Below are positions 1-5,950 of a stretch of DNA of 6,096 nucleotides, piece by piece. This stretch comes from Verrucomicrobiota bacterium. GTDB lineage: Bacteria > Verrucomicrobiota > Verrucomicrobiia > Chthoniobacterales > UBA6821. Below the pieces are notes generated by a model. It did not search any database, was not told the DNA's origin, and worked only from the letters and a program-made list of their open reading frames with translations. Positions within the stretch are counted from its first letter, which is position 1, and every line of letters starts with the position of its first letter. A program made the translations under genes and the position numbers. The stretch spans positions 1 to 6,096 of the forward strand of contig VHCR01000093.1 in the NCBI GenBank assembly GCA_016871655.1, in the 5' to 3' direction.

Positions 1-40
1 GAGCGTGCTGCTACCGAGGTAACAGTAGCGATGACAACGC
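1..40. repeat. Dispersed repeat block A, copy 1 (left edge, may be cut)
   Basis: This stretch resembles 5951-5990 in the same orientation: about 31 of 41 aligned columns match. Both copies begin gagcg, share gctacc and gtaac at similar spacing, and end in the identical 11-mer gatgacaacgc. Frame 1 is open from base 1 to a TAA at 73-75. The second copy has a TGA inside the matching frame, so conservation looks DNA-level rather than protein-level. The element may extend left of the window. I do not recognise the family. Confidence 0.55.
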
Positions 41-339
41 TGCTAGCGCTAAAAATAACAAGTAGAAATTCCTAAAATTCATTCGTCATTGGTATATATA
101 CCAGCAGGTTAATCTGGATATTTCACGGAGATTCGTCGCGAGGTGCAGCGCAGTGTGATAGAGACAAGACGGACGAAGGATTTCGATGCAATAGCTATAT
201 TCGACATGCCGCTCAAGTCACAATCGGACTCCAACGCAGCCTGCATCAGCCTCTCTGAAGCCGCTGTAGGATGAACGTTAAGTATGCGGGTTAGCAGCAG
301 GCTCATATTAATGGGCAATATTTTTAAAAAATGTTTTTA
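41..339. other. Non-coding stretch upstream of the acyltransferase-heptosyltransferase gene
   Basis: No convincing gene is seen here. A minus-strand frame (318 down to 109, 69 codons, ATG start) and an overlapping plus-strand frame (113-274, no good start) are both open. Neither product resembles a family I know, and neither has a clear ribosome binding site. The stretch contains a perfect 14-bp palindrome (90-103). An AT-rich run (about 306-336) lies just upstream of the heptamer array and is the likeliest place for a promoter of the next gene, but I cannot pick a clean -35/-10 pair. Confidence 0.4.
90..103. promoter_or_regulatory. 14-bp perfect palindrome, possible operator
   Basis: The sequence tggtatatatacca is a perfect inverted repeat with no spacer. 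A dyad of this kind could bind a dimeric regulator. It lies about 270 bp upstream of the next start codon, far for a simple operator, and AT alternation makes chance palindromes common. No partner site is seen elsewhere in the window. Confidence 0.15.
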
Positions 340-374
340 CCTACACCCTACAACCTATAACCTACAACCTACTT
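340..374. repeat. Five tandem 7-bp units abutting a start codon
   Basis: The units are cctacac, cctacaa, cctataa, cctacaa and cctactt, running without a break to one base before the ATG at 376. They occupy the whole region where a Shine-Dalgarno sequence would lie and contain no purine-rich run, so the gene has no visible ribosome binding site. Gain or loss of units would change upstream spacing without touching the reading frame. Confidence 0.8.
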
Positions 375-375
375 C

Positions 376-2370
376 ATGGATCGTCTTATTTACTTCATTG
401 CTCTTCTTTTTGTCTCGATCATGCGAGCACTTCCCTTGCGCTGCTGCTTTCGCTGCGGTCAAGGGCTTGGGTGGATTGCATGGTTACTCTTGCGTCACTA
501 TCGACATTTGGCAGAGCGCAATTTGCAAGTTGCTTTTGGTGGAGAAAATTCTCCCGCTCAACTTCGTCATTGGACTCGTCAAAGTTTCATGATGCTGGGC
601 GCTAACATCTTCTCTTCGTTAAAAATGCCAGCCATGAAAAAAGAGGAGATCAATAAAACTTTTACCGTTGAAGGCGAAGAATATTGGAAGGAATTTCTCG
701 ATTCTTCCGCTCATGGGGGAACAGTTGCGGCCTTAAATCATTTTGGAAATTGGGAACTCAATGCACAAGCGGTTGTTTGCCTCAAAGGCCGTGCCGCAGG
801 GACTGTCTACCAACCTCTTCGAAATCGTTTCATCGATGATCTCATCAATCGCGATCGAAGAAGTCGTGGCGTTCAAACTTTTGATCGTCGAAAAGATTTG
901 TCAGCAGCAACTTCGTTGCTCCGACAAGGAGGATTGCTCGGTATTTTGACGGATCAACATGCGGGAGATGCTGGGATCTGGGTTCCTTTTTTTAATAAAC
1001 TTGCTTCTACCTCTCCGCTCGCTGCAACGCTAGCTCAAAAAACAGGCTCTGCACTTGTCCCCATCACGATCCGAACTGTTGGAGTCGCTCAGTGGATCAT
1101 TCGGATTCATCCTGCGATCCCAACCAAAGAACGTACAATTCGTCAAATCACCTGCGATCTCGGCGAGGCTCTCTCGCAAGAAATTCGCCGTTCTCCAATG
1201 GATTGGTTTTGGGTTCATAATCGCTGGAAGCTACCAAAGCCTGCGTTTTTGTTGAGCCGCACACGCCGTGGATTTTTCCTGCCAACAAAAACAGAGCCTG
1301 ATCAACTCCAAAAATTAAAACTGCTCGTCCGTTCTCCGAATTGGCTCGGCGATGCCTGCATGGCGATTCCTGCGATTCGCACGCTTAAAGCGGGCCGACC
1401 TGATCTTCATCTTACCGTTTTAACTCCTGCCAAAATTGCTGATCTTTGGAATGCCATTCCGGAAGTTGATGAGATTATTATCATACCTCCGAAAACGTTG
1501 CCATGGGAGGTTGCTAAAATTTTAAAAAATCACTCCACTTCACGCTTCCAATCTGCCTTTGATGCAGCACTCCTTTTACCAAACTCTCTCCGCTCCGCAT
1601 TGGAAGTATGGCTCGCCAAAATTCCACGTCGCATCGGCCGTGTTGGAAAAAAGGGGAAGAACCGATCCTGGCTCATCAACCAACCTTTCCCGGATGAGAT
1701 CGAAAAAGTCACACACGAACGAGATCAGTATTTGGCGGTCGCTCGTTGGCTCGGCGCGCCAGAGGAAGGTTCGAAGTCAGAGGTCGACACTGCAAAGCAG
1801 CGTCGGCCCCGCGAAGGCTGGGATCCAGCGAATCACATAAATCGATCCTGCATCAATCATACCGTTCGAATTATGATCGCCCCCGGTGCTGAGTACGGCC
1901 CTGCTAAACGCTGGCCAGCCGATCGATTCCGCAACGTCATGGATTTGCTTTCCGCAAAACATAAGATCGACTGGATCCTCGTAGGCACAGCCGCAGAGCG
2001 TCCCATTGGAAAGGAAATTTTAAATAAAAAATTTAACGGCCGTGTTGAAAATAAAATGGGAGAGACCTCGCTCTCTGAACTCATTGATCTTTTAAAAAAT
2101 TGCGACCTTCTCCTCACCAATGACACCGGAACGATGCACTTGGCTGATATTTTAGGAATTCCTACCATTGCGATTTTTGGATCAACCAATCCCACACTCA
2201 CGGGACCTCAAGGAGCTGATCATCGTATATTTCAACACCCTGTCTCGTGCAGCCCTTGCTTTTTGCGCAACTGTCCTATCGATTTTAGTTGCATGCTTGG
2301 AATCGCTCCAGAGGCTGTTGCAGAGGGAATTGAGAAGATGTTGGAGTTGTCATCATCTTCCATTTCTTAA
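376..2370 (+). CDS. Fused lipid A acyltransferase / ADP-heptose:LPS heptosyltransferase (LpxL-like + WaaF-like)
   Basis: This is a 664-aa fusion of two LPS biosynthesis enzymes. Residues 1-~300 match the LpxL/HtrB (LPLAT) acyltransferase family: a hydrophobic N-terminal segment (about 3-20) for membrane attachment, the catalytic HX4E motif as HFGNWE with H122 and E127, and a second conserved block beginning DQH at 193-195 followed by WVPFF. Residues ~313-660 match glycosyltransferase family 9: the N-terminal motif RSPNWLGD (319-326), APGAEYG...KRWP (502-514) that begins the nucleotide-sugar-binding half, NDTGTMH (582-588), and a terminal Cys cluster (C625, C628, C633, C639) as in heptosyltransferase II proteins. 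By family, the first half would transfer an acyl chain from acyl-ACP to a lipid A precursor, and the second would add heptose to the inner core, both on the cytoplasmic side of the inner membrane. Donor and acceptor specificity are inferred. Met376 fits the family's usual N-terminus, but no Shine-Dalgarno precedes it; Met421 is the next alternative. The glycosyltransferase linker (about 467-499) carries repeat-derived sequence. Confidence 0.9.
   Translation: MDRLIYFIALLFVSIMRALPLRCCFRCGQGLGWIAWLLLRHYRHLAERNLQVAFGGENSPAQLRHWTRQSFMMLGANIFSSLKMPAMKKEEINKTFTVEGEEYWKEFLDSSAHGGTVAALNHFGNWELNAQAVVCLKGRAAGTVYQPLRNRFIDDLINRDRRSRGVQTFDRRKDLSAATSLLRQGGLLGILTDQHAGDAGIWVPFFNKLASTSPLAATLAQKTGSALVPITIRTVGVAQWIIRIHPAIPTKERTIRQITCDLGEALSQEIRRSPMDWFWVHNRWKLPKPAFLLSRTRRGFFLPTKTEPDQLQKLKLLVRSPNWLGDACMAIPAIRTLKAGRPDLHLTVLTPAKIADLWNAIPEVDEIIIIPPKTLPWEVAKILKNHSTSRFQSAFDAALLLPNSLRSALEVWLAKIPRRIGRVGKKGKNRSWLINQPFPDEIEKVTHERDQYLAVARWLGAPEEGSKSEVDTAKQRRPREGWDPANHINRSCINHTVRIMIAPGAEYGPAKRWPADRFRNVMDLLSAKHKIDWILVGTAAERPIGKEILNKKFNGRVENKMGETSLSELIDLLKNCDLLLTNDTGTMHLADILGIPTIAIFGSTNPTLTGPQGADHRIFQHPVSCSPCFLRNCPIDFSCMLGIAPEAVAEGIEKMLELSSSSIS
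1801..1830. repeat. Palindromic-repeat remnant inside the heptosyltransferase coding region
   Basis: Bases 1802-1828 align without gaps to 2656-2682, the left arm of the intergenic inverted-repeat element, at 19 of 27 positions, including cccgcg and the terminal ccag. It also resembles from memory the widespread bacterial intergenic repeat of the cgtcattcccgcg...gcgggaatccagcg type. It lies in frame and encodes about residues 476-485 (RRPREGWDPA), in the linker between the two halves of the GT-B fold, where extra sequence is best tolerated. Confidence 0.6.
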
Positions 2371-2418
2371 AAAAATAAGCGCGGGCGTTTGGGAAATAGA
2401 TGCGGATAAATTTGCGGG

Positions 2419-2577
2419 GTGAAAATAATACTTGTAGAGAAAGAAGAAGAATTCACCACAAACATACGTGCTGCGTGGCAGCAGCTGGATCGACTTCCGA
2501 AGGCAGCCCGGAGGACAAGCTTCGCGAAAGCGAGCGAGCTGCAATACAAAGAAAATCTAGCGGACTATTTCTATTGA
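2419..2577 (+). CDS. Possible small protein, 52 aa, unknown function
   Basis: The frame opens at GTG and ends at TGA, encoding a charged, probably helical peptide beginning MKIILVEKEEEF and ending ENLADYFY. No membrane segment or known motif is seen. There is no clear ribosome binding site, and an in-frame TAA lies just upstream (2407-2409). The GTG overlaps, as GTGA, the stop of a short open stretch in another frame. Its middle (about residues 18-42) is encoded by dispersed repeat block B, whose second copy differs by a 2-nt net indel and so does not keep this frame. It may be a chance ORF or a repeat-derived micro-gene. I cannot assign a function. Confidence 0.22.
   Translation: MKIILVEKEEEFTTNIRAAWQQLDRLPKAARRTSFAKASELQYKENLADYFY
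2470..2544. repeat. Dispersed repeat block B, copy 1
   Basis: This matches 6013-6090 in the same orientation. The best-conserved parts are the 29 bases from 2481 (25 of 29 identical, including ccgaaggcagccc) and the last 21 bases (18 of 21, including agcgagcgag), with a divergent middle carrying a 2-nt net length difference. The ends gcagct (2481-2486) and agctgc (2537-2542) are complementary and could close a stem in this copy. I do not recognise the family. Confidence 0.7.
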
Positions 2578-2655
2578 AAAAAAGATCGTAATCGTTTTAG
2601 TAACTGATCAAAAAATCATTTTCATTTTTGAATAAAAAAGCGCTACACACTTTCT

Positions 2656-2833
2656 GTCATTCCCGCGGACGCGGGAACCCAGGCCGCTGTGGATCTTTAT
2701 TTTGTTTTCGTAAAAGTGAAATGATTTCACAAAAGATGCTGAACAATTTTGAAGGAGCAAAAGAAATCTTATTTTAAGAAAAAACCCAAATCCAATCCAC
2801 AGTCCACTAGGTTCCCGCATCCGCAGGAATGAC
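2656..2833. mobile_element. 178-bp inverted-repeat element, MITE-like or paired palindromic repeats
   Basis: The left arm (2656-2695) and the reverse complement of the right arm (2794-2833) agree at 32 of 40 positions without gaps. Each arm starts gtcattcc and contains a small GC-rich palindrome; in the left arm it is ttcccgcg-ga-cgcgggaa. The 98-bp interior is AT-rich, encodes nothing recognisable, and carries a 15-bp palindrome (gtgaaat-g-atttcac, 2716-2730). The arm core resembles the ATTCCC-N8-GGGAAT pattern of neisserial dRS3 repeats, which flank small mosaic elements there. That is a structural likeness only. No transposase is present, so any movement would need to be in trans. It could equally be two head-to-head copies of a short repeat. 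Confidence 0.65.
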
Positions 2834-2882
2834 GTTTATTTTTTTAATGAAAATATAATGCCGTTACTTCATTAAATTTATT

Positions 2883-2909
2883 TTGACCAGTAGAGTGAAT
2901 GCTTATGAT
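2883..2909 (+). promoter_or_regulatory. Candidate sigma-70-type promoter for the ATPase pair
   Basis: The -35-like ttgacc (2883-2888) and -10-like tatgat (2904-2909) are separated by 15 bp, slightly short of the usual 16-18. Transcription would start near 2916, leaving a 5' leader of about 37 nt before the ATG at 2953. An alternative -10 (tataat, 2854-2859) lies upstream with a poor -35. Confidence 0.35.
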
Positions 2910-2952
2910 TTACTTTTGGAAAATTTTCTGTTAGAGAGCATTCATCATTTTT

Positions 2953-4098
2953 ATGAATGCGCTCCCCTCACAGCAACACGCGCCCGACCAAGATCAGCAC
3001 TTCATCGTTGCTTTGATTGAAGAACTCTTTGCACGCGCGGTGGAATCAGGAGCTAGCGATATTCATTTAGAGCCTCTTTCTACCAGGCTTCGCGTTCGTT
3101 TTCGTTGCGATGGAATTTTGAGAGAAGTTCAATCTCTCCCGCAGCAGTGGCAGGCGCCCCTCCTCAGTTGTTTAAAAATTATGACAGCGACTTTGAACAT
3201 TGCGGAGAAACGCTTGCCACAAGAAGGACGCTTTGAGTTAGAACAACACGGTCTCGACGTTCGCGTTGCAACCATACCAACCTCGCACGGTGAAAGCATG
3301 ACCTTGCGTCTTTTAAATCCAAGGGCTTTTTCACAAGGCTTAAACAAATTGGGTTTGGATCCAAACGATCTGGAATCCTTACAGCAACTACTTCAACGAC
3401 CTGATGGATTAATTTTAATCACGGGCCCAACCGGTTCTGGAAAAACAACGACACTCTACACCTGCCTTCAAACGCTCGCAGCGCAAGGAGCAAAGGTGAT
3501 GACGATTGAAGATCCCGTGGAGTATCGCATCCCAGGAGTCAATCAAGTTCAAGTTCACGAAGAGATTGGCCTCACTTTTTCTCACGCCCTTCGTTCTTTA
3601 TTACGGCAGGCGACTAATAAAATCATGGTGGGAGAAATTCGTGATGCCACCACGCTAGAAAGTGTCTTACAAGCGTCACTGACGGGCCATTTGGTTTTTT
3701 CGACACTTCACACTCATGACACTGCTAGCGCTGTCGTTCGTCTCAAAAATATGGGAGCCTCCGCAGCTTCACTCGCAACAAGCCTGCGCGCCGTTATCGC
3801 ACAGCGTCTGGTGAGGCGTCATTGCGAGATTTGCACAGCCTACAGCGAAGAAATGATTTCAAAAAATCCTACCTGTTCTCACTGCCGCGGCACGGGCTTC
3901 CGCGGGCGCATGGGCATTTTTGAAATTTTGTTGATAGATGAAACGCTGCGACATCACCTGCATCATGCTACTTCATTGGACGAGTGGACGCATCTCGCGC
4001 GACAGCGCTGCACGAAGAGCCTGCACGAAGATGGCATGCTCAAAGTTGCTGCTGGTTTAACAACCGTAGAAGAAATTTTAAAAGTAACACGCCCATGA
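2953..4098 (+). CDS. Short GspE/PilB-family secretion ATPase with altered Walker B region
   Basis: The product is a 381-aa type II/IV secretion ATPase. It starts almost directly in the N2 domain (SDIHLEP 35-41, VRFRCDG 48-54) and lacks the roughly 110-residue N1 (MshEN-type) domain that normally docks such ATPases to the inner-membrane platform; family members usually run about 500-570 aa. The ATPase core follows: Walker A GPTGSGKT (158-165), Asp box IEDPVEY (185-191), Walker B IMVGE with catalytic E228, and the His box TGHLVFSTLHTHD (244-256). The usual DPD before Walker B is replaced by ATNK (220-223), while gene 3 keeps DPDI. A four-Cys zinc motif is present (C291, C294, C308, C311) with only 13 residues between the pairs. 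An in-frame TAG at 2932-2934 rules out a longer N-terminus. A weak purine run (gagag, 2934-2938) is the only ribosome-site candidate. The protein probably powers or modulates pilus or pseudopilus assembly together with the next gene. The Walker residues suggest it can still bind ATP; whether it hydrolyses it normally is unclear. Confidence 0.88.
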   Translation: MNALPSQQHAPDQDQHFIVALIEELFARAVESGASDIHLEPLSTRLRVRFRCDGILREVQSLPQQWQAPLLSCLKIMTATLNIAEKRLPQEGRFELEQHGLDVRVATIPTSHGESMTLRLLNPRAFSQGLNKLGLDPNDLESLQQLLQRPDGLILITGPTGSGKTTTLYTCLQTLAAQGAKVMTIEDPVEYRIPGVNQVQVHEEIGLTFSHALRSLLRQATNKIMVGEIRDATTLESVLQASLTGHLVFSTLHTHDTASAVVRLKNMGASAASLATSLRAVIAQRLVRRHCEICTAYSEEMISKNPTCSHCRGTGFRGRMGIFEILLIDETLRHHLHHATSLDEWTHLARQRCTKSLHEDGMLKVAAGLTTVEEILKVTRP

Positions 4099-5624
4099 CG
4101 TCAGAAGAAAAAAATTTTCTTTTCCAGGAGCTAGGTTTCACGGATCCCTCCGCGATGACATCACAAAATTTTTGCCAAGGTGCCGCCGCACTCCTTGGCG
4201 TTGAGGCTTCGTTACTTGATTCGTTTGAATGCGATCTTTCTTTGAAAAAAATTCTCCCAAGCGAGCTAGCAATCAGATGCCAAGCTGTTCCGCTCGTACG
4301 AGAAGAAAATCAGATCTGCGTAGCTCTCGTTGATCCTTTCGACATTCAATCACTCGAACTCTTGCGCTTTTTTCTCGATGAGCCGATCGTACAAATCGTT
4401 GCACCTCCAGAACGAGTCAAAGAACTTTTAAATAATTACTGCGGGAGCAACAGCAACTCCTTCACACCCGTGGCAGATCATGTAGAGCAACTGCTCGAGC
4501 ATGCAATGATGACGCAGGCCAGCGACCTGCACCTCGATCCCTCCGAACATGACTGGACAGTCCGCTATAGAATTGATGGAGTCTTTCAAGAATCACTTTC
4601 TTTTTCAAAGTCCGTAGGCCTCGCGATCGCTTCGCGCCTCAAATTGATGGCTCATTTGAACATCGCCGAGCAACGCCGTGCTCAAGATGGACGTTTAGAA
4701 TATCATTCTCACAACGCCCTCAAGACTTCTTCTGCACATTTTCGCTTGGCCACCCTTCCAACACAATTTGGAGAAAGCTTGGTCTTGCGACTCCTCGATC
4801 GTCACACGACATCTCTTCATTTTGCAGAGCTTCCCTTTTCTCCTAAGATGAGAGAAGCGCTACTAAAAATTTTGGAAGAACCACACGGCCTCTTCATCGT
4901 AACAGGGCCAACGGGCTCTGGAAAAACAACAACTCTCTATTCCTGCCTGCAATATCTTCATAACGAATCGATCAAAATCATTACCGTCGAAGATCCTGTC
5001 GAATACGAATTGGATGGCGTGCTACAAATTCCGATCAACGAGGCGATAGGCCTTTCCTTTGGTCGTGCGTTGCGATCGCTGCTTCGTCACGACCCTGACA
5101 TCATCATGATTGGCGAGACCCGTGATGCAACAACTGCTCGCATGGCTCTCCAAGCTTCATTAACAGGCCATCGCGTCATGACCACCTTACATACAAGCGA
5201 TGCCGTCGGTGCAATCGTTCGCATTTTAGAAATGGGTGGCGAGGCAACGACTTTAGCAACAACCTTGCGCGGCGTCTTGGCACAACGCTTACTCCGTACA
5301 ATCTGCCCCTCATGCCGTATTGCCTATCACCCCGATGAAAAATTGCTCGCAAAACTCGGATTCGATCCTACGCTAAACAATCTCCATTTTTATCGAGGCT
5401 CCGGATGTGAGGATTGCGATCAGACTGGCTACGCGGGACGCCACCCAATTTTCGAATTATTTTTAGTGACCGATGAAATTCAAAGCTTCATCCATCAAAA
5501 GACCTCGCATCTCCTCCTGCGAGAAAAAGCGATGAAACAAGGAATGATACCACTCCGGACCGAGGCTCTACGACTGCTTTGCGAGGGAGTGACGACTCCC
5601 GAAGAAGTCTTGCAGTGGACGTAA
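4095..5624 (+). CDS. GspE/PilB-family type II secretion / type IV pilus assembly ATPase
   Basis: The product is a 509-aa cytoplasmic hexameric ATPase of the GspE/PulE/PilB family, which drives pseudopilus or pilus subunit assembly from the inner-membrane platform. The domain order is complete: N1/MshEN-like domain about 20-116 (VPLVREENQICVALVDP region), N2 domain with SDLHLDP (143-149) and VRYRIDG (156-162), Walker A GPTGSGKT (271-278), Asp box VEDPVEY (298-304), DPD (333-335) plus Walker B IIMIGE with E341, His box TGHRVMTTLHTSD (357-369), and a zinc-binding C404/C407 with C438/C441. I chose the ATG at 4095 because it overlaps the upstream stop as ATGA, which suggests translational coupling, and gives a family-typical N-terminus. 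An upstream in-frame ATG at 3984 would add 37 residues lying wholly inside the previous gene. There is no strong Shine-Dalgarno. GspE and PilB cannot be told apart without the partner genes, none of which are visible. Confidence 0.93.
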   Translation: MTSEEKNFLFQELGFTDPSAMTSQNFCQGAAALLGVEASLLDSFECDLSLKKILPSELAIRCQAVPLVREENQICVALVDPFDIQSLELLRFFLDEPIVQIVAPPERVKELLNNYCGSNSNSFTPVADHVEQLLEHAMMTQASDLHLDPSEHDWTVRYRIDGVFQESLSFSKSVGLAIASRLKLMAHLNIAEQRRAQDGRLEYHSHNALKTSSAHFRLATLPTQFGESLVLRLLDRHTTSLHFAELPFSPKMREALLKILEEPHGLFIVTGPTGSGKTTTLYSCLQYLHNESIKIITVEDPVEYELDGVLQIPINEAIGLSFGRALRSLLRHDPDIIMIGETRDATTARMALQASLTGHRVMTTLHTSDAVGAIVRILEMGGEATTLATTLRGVLAQRLLRTICPSCRIAYHPDEKLLAKLGFDPTLNNLHFYRGSGCEDCDQTGYAGRHPIFELFLVTDEIQSFIHQKTSHLLLREKAMKQGMIPLRTEALRLLCEGVTTPEEVLQWT

Positions 5625-5654
5625 GCCTGTTCAAAAAGAGTTTTTGAATAGGCT
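5624..5654 (+). terminator. Terminator-like hairpin after the ATPase operon
   Basis: A 14-bp stem (agcctgttcaaaaa with tttttgaataggct, one G-T pair) closes a 3-nt loop (gag) and begins at the last base of the stop codon. It is followed by gagtttaagttt rather than a clean T run, so it may be a weak intrinsic terminator or simply a protective 3' hairpin. Confidence 0.5.
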
Positions 5655-5661
5655 GAGTTTA

Positions 5662-5690
5662 AGTTTATAGTTTGAGTTTATAGTTTGAGT
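5662..5690. repeat. 13-bp tandem repeat, 2.2 copies
   Basis: The unit agtttatagtttg occurs at 5662-5674 and 5675-5687, followed by a partial agt. A degenerate related stretch (gagttta) precedes it. It resembles, on the opposite strand, the low-complexity style of the ccta-type array at 340-374 but is not the same unit. It lies directly downstream of the terminator-like hairpin. Confidence 0.7.
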
Positions 5691-5752
5691 CATTGCTGTC
5701 CAAAACGATTTTTCAATTTGAAATAAGAAACTTTTTCATTGTTATAAACAGA

Positions 5753-5817
5753 GTTGAAATGTTGAAGAAATTTCATGTTGCTGCCCCTTCAACGTTTCAA
5801 CGCCTCAACATTTCAAC
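5753..5817. repeat. Octamer array forming an inverted repeat
   Basis: Perfect 13-bp arms (gttgaaatgttga, 5753-5765, and its reverse complement, 5805-5817) enclose a 39-nt spacer. The right side (5788-5817) consists of nearly four 8-bp units: ttcaacgt, ttcaacgc, ctcaacat, then ttcaacc. There is no coding potential. A single transcript could fold into a large hairpin, but there is no T run after it. Confidence 0.65.
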
Positions 5818-5950
5818 CAAAGTAAATCTACAAAGCACGTGAAGCTCTCTTACTTCAACTGGAGATTTCTATTTTGGATAAGAGTAATACCATCTTCATG
5901 AATTAGCTGGACTATATAGTGTAGGAGTTTTGGCAGCTGACAAGGCGGAA

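Larger units (their letters stand above)
2371..2952. other. Repeat-rich intergenic region between LPS gene and ATPase operon
   Basis: This 582-bp gap contains, in order, a possible small ORF (2419-2577), dispersed repeat block B copy 1 (about 2470-2544), an inverted-repeat element (2656-2833) and a candidate promoter (2883-2909). No clear terminator follows the upstream stop codon at 2368-2370; only a short A-rich stretch is present. A consensus-like -10 hexamer, tataat, occurs at 2854-2859, but with only a weak -35 (tgacgt, 2830-2835) at the outer edge of the inverted-repeat element. Confidence 0.6.

Noticed and set aside
109..318. Minus-strand ORF of 69 codons upstream of the LPS gene
   Set aside because: No recognisable family, no clear ribosome binding site, and a plus-strand frame is also open over much of it. 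Not enough to call a gene.
340..374. Telomere-like or CRISPR-like reading of the ccta heptamers
   Set aside because: There are no spacers, so not CRISPR. The run is only 35 bp and internal, next to a start codon, so not a replicon end.
1769..1870. gttcgaa at 1769-1775 and 1864-1870 as a target-site duplication around the repeat inside gene 1
   Set aside because: The implied 95-bp insertion would break the reading frame, and ttcgaa is itself a palindrome likely to recur by chance.
1030..2201. Several antisense and out-of-frame ORFs within the fusion gene
   Set aside because: They lie inside a strongly supported gene and their products show no family motifs.
2608..2820. Minus-strand ORF across the inverted-repeat element
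   Set aside because: It is made mostly of the repeat arms and AT-rich core, with no protein-like pattern beyond the translated repeat.
3607..3640. Compensated frameshift as the cause of the missing DPD
   Set aside because: The flanking residues stay in frame and well conserved on both sides, and I could not find a simple insertion/deletion pair that restores DPD. Substitution is simpler.
3984..4094. Longer N-terminus (37 extra residues) for the second ATPase
   Set aside because: It lies wholly inside the previous gene in another frame and its residues do not fit the family. The ATG at 4095 gives an ATGA overlap and a normal N1 domain.
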